Source: Halomonas llamarensis (lineage in GTDB: Bacteria; Pseudomonadota; Gammaproteobacteria; Pseudomonadales; Halomonadaceae). Taken from it: DNA of 64,000 nt. The stretch lies in NCBI RefSeq assembly GCF_023555005.1, contig NZ_JAMJPJ010000004.1, positions 1 through 64,000 of the forward strand, in the 5' to 3' direction. Below, in pieces: positions 1 to 9,080 of this stretch (the stretch's first letter is position 1; each line of letters opens with the position of its first letter). The translations under genes and the position numbers were made by a program. The notes under the pieces were generated by a model. It did no database searches and was not told the origin of the DNA. It saw only the letters and a list, made by a program, of their open reading frames with translations.

Positions 1-26
1 CAGTTTACAATCATTGTGATGCTTAC

Positions 27-218
27 ATGTCACTCGAAAGTCACATAAGTGCATCAAACTTGGCTCAAGGTTTTCAAACGTTCTCTCAAGATCCGAAGAC
101 CTTGGTCGAGTCGCTTGCCTTGATAATCGGTGATTTATCACCCTCATCGGCAAGCGCCCACATGAATTACCTGATCACATTATTAAAGAGCATGTCGTTG
201 AAGGAAGTCATTCGATAA
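27..218 (+). CDS. Possible small hypothetical protein near window edge
   Basis: A 63-residue ORF whose frame stays open to the left edge, so the ATG used here may be internal to a longer gene cut by the window. The product has no motif I recognise; it is rich in Ser, Leu and Ala and looks helical towards the C-terminus. The stretch from 219 to 483 that follows holds no convincing gene or strong terminator. This is a weak call that rests only on an open frame and plausible residue composition. Confidence 0.3.
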   Translation: MSLESHISASNLAQGFQTFSQDPKTLVESLALIIGDLSPSSASAHMNYLITLLKSMSLKEVIR

Positions 219-483
219 CCTGAATGGCTTGCCTCAGCGAGGAAGGCGTATTCTACGCATTCCGTGATGTTTGTCAACTCGCTTTTCGCTAAGATGGCGA
301 TAAACGTGTGAAGGCAATAGTCGAGCGATTGATACAAACTGACAACTCAATCAAGCCTCTAACCTTCTGACAAACCAAGGTTTTTACACCTTAATCACCG
401 CTGGTAACGCTGTGCGTCCCCGGCAGCGGATGCGTACTCTACGGGTTCAATGACGGGTTCGCAAGGGGTTGTGCGAAAAAGTT

Positions 484-1350
484 CTAACTCTTGGGCTTTG
501 CCTTACGCATGACAGCCAGCACAGGCCCCGAAAGCACATAGACCCCAAACAACAATAACAACATTGCGGAGGGTTCTACGGAAATCATAACAAACCCCAA
601 CACAACTGCCAGCAGCACAACAAAGGGCACCGGCTTTTTAAAATCGAAATCTTTAAAACTGTAGTAGCGAATATTGCTGACCATCAACACTCCTGCGGCT
701 GCCACCATAAATAGCATCAACAACTTAAACCCCAGCGCATCAGCATCAAAGCTATGGAATGTCCATACGCTTGCGGCAATTAATGCGGCGGCAGAAGGGC
801 TAGGCAAGCCGATAAACCATTTTTTATCCGTGCTACCAATCTGCACGTTAAAGCGTGCTAAGCGAAGCGCGGCACAGGCAACGTAGAGAAAGGCCACCAC
901 CCAGCCGGTTTTTCCGATATCCTGCAAAATCCAGGTAAAGGCGACCAAGGCGGGCGCCATACCAAAAGAGATCATATCGGCCAGACTGTCATATTCAGCG
1001 CCGAACGCGCTTTGCGTGTTGGTCATTCGTGCAACACGGCCGTCCAAGCCATCAAGCACCATGGCAATGAAGATAGCGACGGCTGCGGCAGTAAAATCAC
1101 CGTTGATCCCGGCCACCACCGCGAAAAAACCCGAAAACAGCGCCGAGGTGGTAAATAGGTTAGGCAGTAAATAAATACCCTTGCGGCGAATTTTCTGACC
1201 ATCTTCAACCGACTCTTCAATGACTTCGGTTTCGCGCAAAAAAGTACTCGCCAAGTCCTCGCTACTCACTCGCTTAGAGGATTCTTCCTCTTCCGGCGAA
1301 GGAGAACTTGCTCGCTCTGGGTCATGAGCATCCTGAGTCATAAGTATCAT
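484..1350 (-). CDS. pssA: CDP-diacylglycerol--serine O-phosphatidyltransferase
   Basis: Integral membrane enzyme that makes phosphatidylserine from CDP-diacylglycerol and L-serine, the first committed step to phosphatidylethanolamine. The CDP-alcohol phosphatidyltransferase signature is complete: DGLDGRVAR at about residues 100-108, followed by the spaced aspartates of EYDSLAD (D121, D125). About 55 charged, Glu/Ser-rich cytosolic residues precede the first of several hydrophobic segments; the total of 288 residues fits the long type-II PssA group. It lies downstream of ilvC on the same strand, with roughly 140 bases between. An ATG at 1341 is an equally possible start. Family assignment is secure. 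Confidence 0.93.
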   Translation of the reverse strand: MILMTQDAHDPERASSPSPEEEESSKRVSSEDLASTFLRETEVIEESVEDGQKIRRKGIYLLPNLFTTSALFSGFFAVVAGINGDFTAAAVAIFIAMVLDGLDGRVARMTNTQSAFGAEYDSLADMISFGMAPALVAFTWILQDIGKTGWVVAFLYVACAALRLARFNVQIGSTDKKWFIGLPSPSAAALIAASVWTFHSFDADALGFKLLMLFMVAAAGVLMVSNIRYYSFKDFDFKKPVPFVVLLAVVLGFVMISVEPSAMLLLLFGVYVLSGPVLAVMRKAKPKS

Positions 1351-1445
1351 CCGTTTGAAATGAAGTCACATAAATAGCGTTCTCTTCATTCTACACGGAG
1401 AACCTCACTCAGCCAGCCCGTTAGCGTGATGGCGCCATACGTAAA

Positions 1446-1465
1446 GGGGCGCGACATAGCGCCCC
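1446..1465 (-). terminator. Hairpin downstream of ilvC
   Basis: A 7-bp GGGGCGC/GCGCCCC stem with a six-base loop lies just after the ilvC stop codon. Read on the minus strand it is followed by a short T-containing tract, so it may be a weak intrinsic terminator separating ilvC from pssA. Confidence 0.45.
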
Positions 1466-1487
1466 CAATCCATCAAGCAACCCAGAC

Positions 1488-2543
<1,056 letters not shown>

Positions 2544-2679
2544 TCAGCGTTGAAAGCCACTGGCGCTGTCTCATGCAGCACTCGCTTCAAGCAATGAAGT
2601 CACCTTACGCGATGACGCCTATTGCGTAAAACGCTATATTTGCAACACAACAATGCACATAGTGAAACACGGGGCTCTC

Positions 2680-3573
2680 ATGGACTTTCGACTACTTAAG
2701 CACTTCATCACTTTGTCTGACACCCTCCACTTTGGCCGCGCTAGTGAGCTGTGTCACACAAGCCCCTCTACCCTTAGCCGTTCGCTTCAGCAGTTAGAAA
2801 ACGAACTCGCCACGACGCTTATTGAACGCGACAACCGACATGTTTCGTTGACGCCACAAGGGATGCACTTCCAGCGCTACGCGCGGGATACGCTAGATCA
2901 GTGGGAAACCATCAAACGAACGCTGGCAGACGAAGCGGCACAACTAACCGGCGACATCAGCATCTATTGCTCCGTTACTGCGAGCTACAGTTTTTTGTAC
3001 GAACTGCTTAGCGACTTCCGCCTCCAACACCCCGGCATCGAGTTCAAGCTACATACCGGCGACCCCGCAAATGCAATGAACCGTGTATTATCGGGTGATG
3101 ACGATATGGCCATCACGCCTCGCCCACGGACGCCCCCGCCAGCACTGGCGTTTAAATCACTCACACGCTCATCGCTTGTATTCATCGCCCCCACGAGCCC
3201 AGCTGAGTGGCTACCCCACACCCCCGAAAGCTCAACAGCGCAGCAGTGGGAGACAGTGCCGATGATTTTGTCGGAGGCGGGCTTATCGCGCGAATACGCC
3301 GATACATGGTTTAGAGCACTTGGCGTCACACCGCGCATTTATGCTCAGGTGGCAGGGCACGAGGCTATTGTCAGCATGGTGGGTCTAGGGTTTGGCGTCG
3401 GCGTGGTACCCAAAATTGTGCTGGATAACAGCCCGCTGGCTGAGAGTGTCAAGATACTCCACGTCAAGCCAGAACTGCCTTATTACGATGTGGGCTTATG
3501 TGTGCTCAATCGGCGCCTAAAGCGGCCTAGGATTCAGGCACTTTGGGAAGCAGTTAGTGAGCGACGCCCCTAA
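2680..3573 (+). CDS. ilvY: LysR-type activator IlvY
   Basis: LysR-family transcriptional regulator of 297 residues. The N-terminal winged helix-turn-helix (about residues 1-60: MDFRLLKHFITLSD, then ASELCHTSPSTLSRSLQQLE) is followed by a LysR substrate-binding domain. I chose the ATG at 2680 because the conserved LysR start MDFRLLKHF begins there; an upstream ATG at 2653 would add nine unconserved residues. It is divergent from ilvC, as in Enterobacteria and Pseudomonas, where IlvY binds the shared promoter region and activates ilvC when its substrates accumulate. IlvY identity is inferred from position plus general similarity. Confidence 0.88.
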   Translation: MDFRLLKHFITLSDTLHFGRASELCHTSPSTLSRSLQQLENELATTLIERDNRHVSLTPQGMHFQRYARDTLDQWETIKRTLADEAAQLTGDISIYCSVTASYSFLYELLSDFRLQHPGIEFKLHTGDPANAMNRVLSGDDDMAITPRPRTPPPALAFKSLTRSSLVFIAPTSPAEWLPHTPESSTAQQWETVPMILSEAGLSREYADTWFRALGVTPRIYAQVAGHEAIVSMVGLGFGVGVVPKIVLDNSPLAESVKILHVKPELPYYDVGLCVLNRRLKRPRIQALWEAVSERRP

Positions 3574-3578
3574 AAAGT

Positions 3579-3604
3579 AAAACGGCAGGCGTAATGCCTG
3601 CCGA
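3579..3604 (-). terminator. Intrinsic terminator between ilvY and fur
   Basis: An 8-bp perfect stem CGGCAGGC/GCCTGCCG with a five-base loop. On the minus strand it is followed by a T-rich tract (TTTTACTTTTT), so it should terminate fur; it may also stop ilvY transcripts. Confidence 0.75.
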
Positions 3605-3624
3605 AATCACTTATTGAATACGCA

Positions 3625-4080
3625 TCAACGTCGGGGTCTAGGTAAGTGACTATCAGCGCGCGATGGAGTGTCATCCTTAGGACGCACATAAAGTACCAGC
3701 GCATGATCCACTAATTCATAGCCATGCTCTTCAGCAATCTCTTGCTGACGGCGCTCGATCATTTCATCGACAAATTCAATGATCTCACCGCTATTAAGGC
3801 AGACCATGTGGTCATGATGATCTTCTTGAGTTAACTCGAATACAGCATGCCCGCCGTCAAAATTATGACGAATTACGAGGCCCGCTGTCTCAAATTGAGT
3901 CAACACGCGATAGACCGTTGCCAAGCCAACATCTTCTCCCGCATCAATCAGTGTTTTATACACTTCTTCTGCGCTTAAATGGTGTTGGCCAGAGGCATTT
4001 TCGAGGATTTGCAGGATTTTAACGCGCGGCAGGGTCACTTTGAGCCCGGCTTTACGCAGTTCATGGTTCTGATCGGCCAT
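3625..4080 (-). CDS. fur: Ferric uptake regulator
   Basis: Fe(II)-dependent repressor of iron acquisition genes, 151 residues. The winged-helix DNA-binding half (MADQNHELRKAGLKVTLPR onward) is followed by the metal-binding dimerisation half with HHLSAEEVY and DHHDHMVCLNSGEIIEF. Only the first Cys of the usual CxxC pair is present (CLNS); this matches the pseudomonad type and argues against the structural zinc-cysteine site of E. coli Fur. The start at 4080 is chosen because MADQN is the family start; 26 upstream residues are non-homologous. fur is divergent from bamE with about 70 bases between, a conserved pairing in gammaproteobacteria. Confidence 0.95.
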   Translation of the reverse strand: MADQNHELRKAGLKVTLPRVKILQILENASGQHHLSAEEVYKTLIDAGEDVGLATVYRVLTQFETAGLVIRHNFDGGHAVFELTQEDHHDHMVCLNSGEIIEFVDEMIERRQQEIAEEHGYELVDHALVLYVRPKDDTPSRADSHLPRPRR

Positions 4081-4152
4081 GGTTGCTCTTCGCAGTAACA
4101 GGTTAGGTCGGGTATGATCGACCGAAACCACGATAGTGAAGAATAGGCGCAA

Positions 4153-4581
4153 ATGCAAAAATTGACTCGAATTATCACGTTCTCAGCCACGCTCGCACTC
4201 ATTAGCGGTTGCAGTTATGTCGGCGTTTATAAACGCGACATCCCGCAAGGCAACCTCATCACGCAAGATATGGTGGAGCAACTTAAGCCCGGCATGACGC
4301 AAGAACAGGTCACGTATGTCATGGGCCGCCCTCTACTTGAGGCGCCCTTCGACTCGCGCGAGTGGGACTATGTTTCTCGGCTAGATAAAGCCTACAGCGG
4401 CGTCGAAACCCGGCGCGTCACGCTAACGTTCGATCGACAAGGGGAACTTACCAAGATTGATAAAGAAGGGGATTTCTCCGAGGGTCTACCGTTAGGCACA
4501 GAAACTAGCTTAGGGCCTGCCACAGAAGGCACCGACCCAATGGACGCACTTCCGAGTGACAGTACGCAAGCAGCCCCCTGA
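4153..4581 (+). CDS. bamE: Outer membrane assembly lipoprotein BamE
   Basis: Small outer-membrane lipoprotein of the BAM complex, which folds beta-barrel proteins. A lipoprotein signal ends in LISGC, so Cys20 is the lipidated residue. It is followed by a SmpA/OmlA domain with LKPGMTQEQVTYVMGRPL. The 142-residue length includes a Pro/Thr/Asp-rich tail beyond the compact domain. It is divergent from fur; convergent with rnfH. A TATGAT hexamer about 40 bases upstream is a possible -10 element. Confidence 0.94.
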   Translation: MQKLTRIITFSATLALISGCSYVGVYKRDIPQGNLITQDMVEQLKPGMTQEQVTYVMGRPLLEAPFDSREWDYVSRLDKAYSGVETRRVTLTFDRQGELTKIDKEGDFSEGLPLGTETSLGPATEGTDPMDALPSDSTQAAP

Positions 4582-4611
4582 GTCAGAGCGTAACCGACGC
4601 CTCGTCCCTAA

Positions 4612-4932
4612 CTAGTGCTCTGCCTGGCGCTTCGCACGCGCTAGGCGAGCCACTTTAGGATCCACCTCTAGCGGGCGATACACTTCGACACGATCACCTT
4701 GGCGTAGCGGGTACGCAGACGGCTCTCGTATTACTTTGCCAAAGACGCCAAGCGGCGCCTGATGAAATGTCTCGGGCGAAACCTCGGGGAAGAGTAACGG
4801 CAAATTTGCTTTTTCCACCGCCTCAAGCACCGTGGTTCCATCAGGCACTGTTAGGGCAACGATGCGTTGTTTTTGCGGCAATGCGAACGCCACCTCAACA
4901 AACAGCGAGTTCATATGGCTTTCAACGGCCAT
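4612..4932 (-). CDS. rnfH: RnfH family ubiquitin-fold protein
   Basis: Small beta-grasp protein of the RnfH/UPF0125 family, of uncertain molecular role, usually encoded with ratA (also called ratB). The core VEVAFALPQKQRI is the family signature, followed by TVLEAVEKANLP and VYRPLEVDPK near the end. Two starts are possible: ATG at 4932, which overlaps the ratA stop by 11 bases, or ATG at 4914, which gives the usual five residues before the VEVAFALP strand. The ratA-rnfH pair runs in the same direction and lies beside smpB-ssrA, as in many gammaproteobacteria. Confidence 0.88.
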   Translation of the reverse strand: MAVESHMNSLFVEVAFALPQKQRIVALTVPDGTTVLEAVEKANLPLLFPEVSPETFHQAPLGVFGKVIREPSAYPLRQGDRVEVYRPLEVDPKVARLARAKRQAEH

Positions 4933-5356
4933 GTAACTCGTTGGCACGCTTAGTAAACGAATCCACCAACTGCCCAGCAATTTGTTGAAATATCTTACCG
5001 AACGCCATACTTAACAGACGGTTAGCAAACTCAAACTCCATCTCCAAGCTGACCTGGCAAGCATCTTCACCCATCGGTACGAAGCACCAACGCCCTTTCA
5101 GGCGTTTAAATGGTCCACTGACTAGCGACATTTCAATTCGCTCGGGCGAATACAGCTCGTTACGCGTCTTAATGGTTTGTTCGATACCTGCGCGCCCTAA
5201 AGTCATTTCACCGATAAGATGTGCATCATCGCGCTCAATCAACCGCGCACGACGACAACCCGGCAAAAATTCCGGATAGGACTCGAAATCGTTCACCAGT
5301 TCAAACATTTGCTTAGGAGTGTGCCGCACCAAGGCGGAACGATTCACGGTTGGCAT
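4922..5356 (-). CDS. ratA: RatA / Coq10-type START-domain protein
   Basis: SRPBCC (START-like) protein of 144 residues. E. coli RatA was reported as a ribosome-association toxin; the family also resembles Coq10 ubiquinone-binding proteins, so the role in this organism is not settled. Visible family features are RHTPKQMFELVNDFESYPEFLP and the LSMAFGKIF segment near the C-terminus. The start at 5356 is preferred over 5386 because a strong GGAGAGG Shine-Dalgarno lies four bases before it. Divergent from smpB, overlapping rnfH. Confidence 0.9.
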   Translation of the reverse strand: MPTVNRSALVRHTPKQMFELVNDFESYPEFLPGCRRARLIERDDAHLIGEMTLGRAGIEQTIKTRNELYSPERIEMSLVSGPFKRLKGRWCFVPMGEDACQVSLEMEFEFANRLLSMAFGKIFQQIAGQLVDSFTKRANELHGR

Positions 5357-5477
5357 TGACCTCTCCGCTGACTTCATAGTGCCCAAGGCGTATCATGGGG
5401 GCTAATCTTAACGCACAAATAGTATCACGGCTCTCTTCTCCGCGAAGAGGCAACCAACAGATCAATGACGAGGTCTC

Positions 5478-5972
5478 ATGGCCACAAAGAAAGGAAAAAC
5501 CAAAAAAGGTCCTAGCAGCAGCGTCATCGCTCAAAATAAGAAGGCCCGCTTTGAGTATCATATTGATGAAACCTTCGAAGCGGGTCTCTCGCTGGCTGGC
5601 TGGGAAGTCAAAAGCCTTCGCGCAGGCAAAGGACAGTTAACAGACACGTATATTTTAATTCGCAATGGCGAAGCGTGGCTGCTGGGTAGCCATATCATGC
5701 CGCTAAACACCGCGAGCACTCATGAAATCGCTGACCCCACACGGACGCGAAAATTACTGCTGCACCGCAAAGAAATCGCCAAAATTTTCTCGGTAACCCA
5801 GGATAAGGGCCACACGTGCGTCCCCCTTAAGCTTTACTGGAAGCGCAACAAGGTGAAGTGCGAACTCGCCCTAGTCACCGGCAAGAAAACCCACGACAAA
5901 CGTGCCACTGAAAAAGATCGCGACTGGCAACGTCAAAAAGGCCGTATTATGCGGGAACAAAACAAGGCATAA
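5478..5972 (+). CDS. smpB: tmRNA-binding protein SmpB
   Basis: Binds tmRNA and carries it to stalled ribosomes for trans-translation. The protein is 164 residues, with a Lys-rich N-terminus, the core [19 protein letters not shown] and the lysine-rich C-terminal tail [20 protein letters not shown] that mimics mRNA in the channel. The upstream ORF frames in this region are shadows. ssrA begins 44 bases after the stop codon, so protein and RNA partners are adjacent. Confidence 0.97.
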   Translation: MATKKGKTKKGPSSSVIAQNKKARFEYHIDETFEAGLSLAGWEVKSLRAGKGQLTDTYILIRNGEAWLLGSHIMPLNTASTHEIADPTRTRKLLLHRKEIAKIFSVTQDKGHTCVPLKLYWKRNKVKCELALVTGKKTHDKRATEKDRDWQRQKGRIMREQNKA

Positions 5973-5973
5973 C

Positions 5974-6002
5974 TGGTCAATTTATTACAAGCGCGTTAGA
6001 AT
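5974..6002 (+). promoter_or_regulatory. Sigma-70 promoter of ssrA
   Basis: TGGTCA (-35, four matches) and TAGAAT (-10, five matches) separated by 17 bases, ending about 14 bases before the mature 5' end of tmRNA. This leaves a short 5' extension to be removed, as usual for ssrA. Confidence 0.6.
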
Positions 6003-6016
6003 GCGCGTCTCACTAA

Positions 6017-6395
6017 GGGGGCGACATGGTTTCGACGCTGGTGACAAACCCTGCGGTGCATGCCGAGAGCGTGATGTATCTCGTAAATCCAACATCACGA
6101 AAAATAGTCGCAAACGACGAAAACTATGCTCAGGGCGCGCTAGCAGCGTAAAGCTGGTAGCTTCTTGTCCGGCTCCAAGGTGATGTGCCTATTCATCACT
6201 GAGGAGATACGAGCTAAAGCTGATAGGACCGCGGTTGGCGGTGTCTTCTCGTCAATCGTTAAACTTAAGAAGGCTCGCGTGGCTGGATCCTGATCGTCGG
6301 AGCCAGTCGCGTTAAAGCAAAAGACGAAATCTAAGCATGTAGAGCCAATGGGCGAGTGCCGGCGGACGCGGGTTCAATTCCCGCCGCCTCCACCA
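6017..6395 (+). ncRNA. ssrA: Transfer-messenger RNA (tmRNA)
   Basis: One-piece tmRNA. The 5' GGGGGCG (6017-6023) pairs with CGCCTCC near the 3' end (one G-U pair), and the 3' terminus is ACCA. A T-arm GGTTCAATTCC is present. The resume codon and tag are readable from about 6110: Ala-Asn-Asp-Glu-Asn-Tyr-Ala-Gln-Gly-Ala-Leu-Ala-Ala followed by TAA, a typical ALAA proteolysis tag. The last bases of the gene serve as the integration site of the element that follows; the gene is restored intact by the insertion. Confidence 0.97.
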
Positions 6396-6396
6396 C
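6382..6396 (+). repeat. attL core (tmRNA 3' end)
   Basis: The 15-mer CGCCGCCTCCACCAC covers the acceptor-stem 3' strand and the CCA of tmRNA and is repeated exactly at 15806-15820. It is the probable strand-exchange region used by the integrase at 6561. Confidence 0.85.
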
Positions 6397-6438
6397 ACAA
6401 AGGTTTCAAGAGTTCTCAAAACCTCCCAAGAAACCAGC

Positions 6439-6464
6439 AAAAAAGCGCCTCAGGGCGCTTTTTT
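6439..6464 (+). terminator. Terminator after ssrA, supplied by the element
   Basis: AAGCGCC/GGGCGCTT hairpin with a three-base loop and six Ts on the plus strand, preceded by As. It lies inside the element, so it replaces the chromosomal ssrA terminator that was displaced to the right end. Confidence 0.85.
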
Positions 6465-6490
6465 GTTGTCTTGGCATTGGGTGGAAACTC

Positions 6491-6520
6491 TTGACACAAC
6501 CCCACTATAGGGGGCATATC
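6491..6520 (+). promoter_or_regulatory. Integrase promoter overlapped by GGGGGCA repeats
   Basis: A perfect TTGACA (6491-6496) with a CATATC -10 candidate 18 bases downstream. The -10 lies inside GGGGGCATATC (6510-6520), one of a set of GGGGGCA repeats at both ends of the element, so Int binding could repress its own promoter. Confidence 0.5.
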
Positions 6521-6560
6521 TGGGGGCACTATGAGCCTTCACCGATGAGGTGCCCCCAAT
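6510..6560. repeat. Left-end GGGGGCA repeats (possible integrase arm sites)
   Basis: Three copies: GGGGGCATAT at 6510, TGGGGGCACT at 6521 and an inverted ATTGGGGGCA at 6551-6560 that reaches the integrase start codon. Matching copies occur at 15721-15742 near the other end. Confidence 0.55.
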
Positions 6561-7802
6561 ATGGCCCACGTTAGCAATAAGCTATCAGCTACCGCCGTGC
6601 GCAGCGCCAAGCCCCAAGAGAAAACCTACCGCCTTACCGATGGTGGGGGCATGTATCTTGAAGTTACCCCAACTGGGGGCACCTACTGGCGCATGAAGTA
6701 CCGTTTCCACGGCAAGGAAAAGCGCTTAGCCATTGGCGTTTACCCCGAAATCAGTCTTTCCGCTGCTAGAGAGGCCCGCGAACAGGCCCGAAAGCTACTG
6801 GCGCAAGGGCTAGACCCCAGCACCACAAAGCGCGTTACCAAAGAGCTTGGCAAAACGACGGCGGGAAATACCTTTAAAGCCGTGGCCACAGAATGGCTTG
6901 AGCATATCCACCGCCATGAAGTGGTGCCCGACCACTACAAGCGCAACAAGTCACGCTTAACCCGTGACGCCTTTCCAGCGCTGGGCCATCGCCCTATTAC
7001 CGATATAACGCCGCCTGAACTGCTGGAATGCCTGCGCAAAATTGAAAAGCGCGGCCACCTTGAAACAGCGCACCGGGTAAAAACCCTGTGCGGGCAAGTA
7101 TTCCGATATGCCATATCCACGGGCCGCGCCGAACGTGACTTAACGCCAGACCTTAGAGGCGCGTTACGCACCCCTAAGACAAACCACCATGCAGCCATCA
7201 CCGACCCGGCAGAGCTGCCTCCACTGCTGCATGCTATCGACGGTTACGGCGGGATGCCCGTTACCATCGTCGCGCTCAAGCTCTCCCCGCTGGTGTTCGT
7301 TCGCCCTGGTGAGCTACGCCAAGCCAAGTGGGCAGACTTCGATTTAGAGCGCGGTGAATGGGCTTTCCAGCCAAGCAAAAACGCTGATCCGTTGGTGGTG
7401 CCCCTACCCCGTCAAGCGGTCGACATGCTGGCAGAGCTTCACCGCCTAACGGGCCGGGGTGAATACGTGTTCCCCGGTGCCCGCAGTAGCAAACGCCCAA
7501 TGAGTAACGCCACGATAAAGGCCGCGCTGGATCGTATGGGCTTCAAAGGGGAAATGACCGCCCACGGCTTCCGGGCCATGGCCCGCACTATTTTGGCTGA
7601 GCGCCTTGGCTACCCAGAACAGTACATAGAACAGCAGCTAGCCCACAAGGTGAAAGACAGCAACGGGCGCGCCTATAACCGCACCACGCACTTAGAACAG
7701 CGCCGGGAAATGCTACAAAGCTGGGCCGACTACCTCGACGCCCTGCGCGATGGTGCAAGTAATGTGGTGCCGATCTACAAGGGAGCGGCCAATCATGGAT
7801 GA
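6561..7802 (+). CDS. int: Tyrosine recombinase, P4-type integrase
   Basis: Site-specific integrase of 413 residues that should recombine the element into the 3' end of ssrA. The N-terminal DUF4102 arm-binding domain (KLSATAVRSAKPQEKTYRL, then DGGGMYLEV) is followed by a core-binding domain and the catalytic domain. Catalytic residues are visible: Arg in VFVRPGELR, the HxxR of HGFRAMAR, the later His in QLAHKV and the probable nucleophile Tyr in GRAYNRTTHLEQRR. It sits 165 bases inside attL with its 5' end facing the junction, as in P4-like elements. The stop overlaps the start of the next gene by eight bases. Confidence 0.95.
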   Translation: MAHVSNKLSATAVRSAKPQEKTYRLTDGGGMYLEVTPTGGTYWRMKYRFHGKEKRLAIGVYPEISLSAAREAREQARKLLAQGLDPSTTKRVTKELGKTTAGNTFKAVATEWLEHIHRHEVVPDHYKRNKSRLTRDAFPALGHRPITDITPPELLECLRKIEKRGHLETAHRVKTLCGQVFRYAISTGRAERDLTPDLRGALRTPKTNHHAAITDPAELPPLLHAIDGYGGMPVTIVALKLSPLVFVRPGELRQAKWADFDLERGEWAFQPSKNADPLVVPLPRQAVDMLAELHRLTGRGEYVFPGARSSKRPMSNATIKAALDRMGFKGEMTAHGFRAMARTILAERLGYPEQYIEQQLAHKVKDSNGRAYNRTTHLEQRREMLQSWADYLDALRDGASNVVPIYKGAANHG

Positions 7803-8487
7803 AGAATTGCAAGCTATTCAGGCTGACTTAGATAACGTATTGGAGCGCCTCGCTAAGCACATGAATAGCAAAAGCGAATGCTCTCAAATAAGCGTTAGAG
7901 AAAAGGTTGATCTTGAGGATGCAGCCGCTGTTGTGTTGCTCTATTCAAATAAAGAAAAAATATCAAAGAGTCTTAATAGCTTGATAGAAATTTTCTTAGT
8001 TCATAAAGAGGAACAGGCGTCTAAAAAGGCCAATTTTATAGAAGTGCACGGCAATCGACTAGGAACACTATTGGCTTGTTTTGATGCTCTGTCTAACACA
8101 CTGATTGTGCCTAGCCACAATGAACTGAAGCTATTGAGCGTAATGGCTAATGACTTTATGGAGGGGCGATCTAAGTGGGTTGGCCAGTCGCTAGGATTGC
8201 CGTTAACTAGGCCTCGTAAAACAAAAGAAAATGAGCCAGCAAAGCCACCGCTTGTGACAGATGGTTATGTCGACAATAAATATACTTGGAAGATGATAGG
8301 CGCAATGGATGTCTACTATGCCCAAGAGCAAAATAAAACTCCTATAGATGATGGGCTTTTTGAGTTAATTGCTAAGCGCTGGAACATCAAGCCAGGAACT
8401 CTTAAGGACTTTTATTACAACGACGATGGAGTTAAAAAATATAAAGATTTTAAGGAGTTAGCAAAAGGAATTCGTAGCTCAGAGTAG
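7795..8487 (+). CDS. Hypothetical AT-rich cargo protein
   Basis: 230 residues, no family recognised. The first 110 residues look alpha-helical with Glu/Lys-rich stretches and a leucine-rich region; a charged linker with Pro follows (about 140-150), and the C-terminal part contains WNIKPGTLKDFYYNDDG, somewhat like a small DNA-binding helical module. Codon and base use differ sharply from its neighbours: many A/T third positions and poly-A runs, against GC-rich flanking genes. It starts at an ATG overlapping the int stop (ATGGATGA). An independently acquired passenger gene is the likely explanation; position next to int is typical for phage-defence or accessory cargo, but function is unknown. 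Confidence 0.75.
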   Translation: MDEELQAIQADLDNVLERLAKHMNSKSECSQISVREKVDLEDAAAVVLLYSNKEKISKSLNSLIEIFLVHKEEQASKKANFIEVHGNRLGTLLACFDALSNTLIVPSHNELKLLSVMANDFMEGRSKWVGQSLGLPLTRPRKTKENEPAKPPLVTDGYVDNKYTWKMIGAMDVYYAQEQNKTPIDDGLFELIAKRWNIKPGTLKDFYYNDDGVKKYKDFKELAKGIRSSE

Positions 8488-8540
8488 GTACATAGTTACC
8501 AAAATAAAAATAAAGCGACGCGAAAGCAGATAGATTCTGA

Positions 8541-8555
8541 ATTTCGCCGTGAAAT
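8541..8555. promoter_or_regulatory. Inverted repeat upstream of alpA
   Basis: ATTTC-GCCGT-GAAAT, a 5-bp inverted repeat with a five-base spacer, located 74 bases before the AlpA-type gene. It could be an operator; there is no direct support. Confidence 0.3.
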
Positions 8556-8628
8556 CCAGCAATACTTGAGATATGCCGCCATCCATCCTTTCAGCCATGC
8601 CCCATAAGCAACCAAAGGAGCTAAAGGC

Positions 8629-8847
8629 ATGGCTACCCCTACCAAACCAACGTCCAACCTAATCCGATTCCCTGTCGTCCGCGAAAAAACCGGGATGAGT
8701 ACGACCGGTGTTTATCGCGGCATGGAGCGCGGTGACTTCCCGAAACCCGTTCGCATTGGGCCGCGCGCCGTGGCCTGGGTAGAGTCGGAAATAGACGAGT
8801 GGATTCAGCAGCGCATTGAAGCGAGCCGCCAAGAGGGGGCAGCATAA
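8629..8847 (+). CDS. AlpA-family DNA-binding regulator
   Basis: 72-residue MerR-like winged helix protein of the phage AlpA family: LIRFPVVREKTGMSTTGVYR, then GDFPKPVRIGPRAVAWVESE and a helical tail EIDEWIQQRIE. Such proteins act as transcription activators or excision directionality factors in P4-like satellites and islands. AAAGGAG is a good Shine-Dalgarno 12 bases before the start. The stop codon overlaps an ATG, but what follows is a promoter and RNA-control region rather than a convincing gene. Confidence 0.88.
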   Translation: MATPTKPTSNLIRFPVVREKTGMSTTGVYRGMERGDFPKPVRIGPRAVAWVESEIDEWIQQRIEASRQEGAA

Positions 8848-8850
8848 TGT

Positions 8851-8879
8851 TTGACCGCTACCCCGCTCCCAGCTATGCT
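8851..8879 (+). promoter_or_regulatory. Promoter of the replication operon leader
   Basis: TTGACC (-35, five of six) and TATGCT (-10, four of six) with an exact 17-base spacer. Transcription would begin near 8886, about 25 bases before the first leader hairpin at 8911. It fits the position of the early promoter in the P4 immunity region. Confidence 0.6.
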
Positions 8880-8910
8880 CTAACGGCTGGCGCAAAATCG
8901 TCAGCAACTA

Positions 8911-8975
8911 CAGACCTTGGCCGGTCTGAAAGATACAGGCGCATCAGCGCCCACCGCGATAATGGCGCTTTTTTT
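8911..8975 (+). promoter_or_regulatory. Leader attenuator with target site A
   Basis: Consecutive elements in the leader RNA. CAGACC/GGTCTG (8911-8928) forms a hairpin with loop TTGGCC. Target A is AGATACAGG (8931-8939). GGCGC (8938-8942) can pair with GCGCC (8947-8951) as an antiterminator. AGCGCC (8946-8951) can instead pair with GGCGCT (8964-8969), which is followed by seven Ts, forming an intrinsic terminator. The two hairpins exclude each other, and target A overlaps the first arm of the antiterminator. Binding of the RNA at 9002-9066 to target A should therefore favour termination. The structures are read by eye. Confidence 0.65.
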
Positions 8976-9001
8976 GTGCCCATCATCCGCGTATGTGGTG
9001 G

Positions 9002-9066
9002 CTGCATGTGGGACGCTTTCGAGCGTGCCGGAATCCTGTATCTCCGGTCGGCCAACCCGCATGCAG
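9002..9066 (+). ncRNA. Candidate P4 CI-like immunity RNA
   Basis: A 65-base segment folds into a three-way junction. The outer 11-bp stem is CTGCATGTGGG (9002-9012) with CCCGCATGCAG (9056-9066), all paired with one U-G. Inside lie a UUCG tetraloop hairpin ACGCT/AGCGT (9013-9026) and a second hairpin CCGGA/TCCGG (9028-9047) whose ten-base loop ATCCTGTATC is complementary to AGATACAGG of target A and target C. Unpaired GGCCAA (9050-9055) is also complementary to TTGGCC in the first leader hairpin and again at 9081. P4 CI RNA has about this size and shows its seqB in a loop. No sequence homology to P4 is claimed. Confidence 0.6.
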
Positions 9067-9080
9067 TCGCCTCCAACTGT

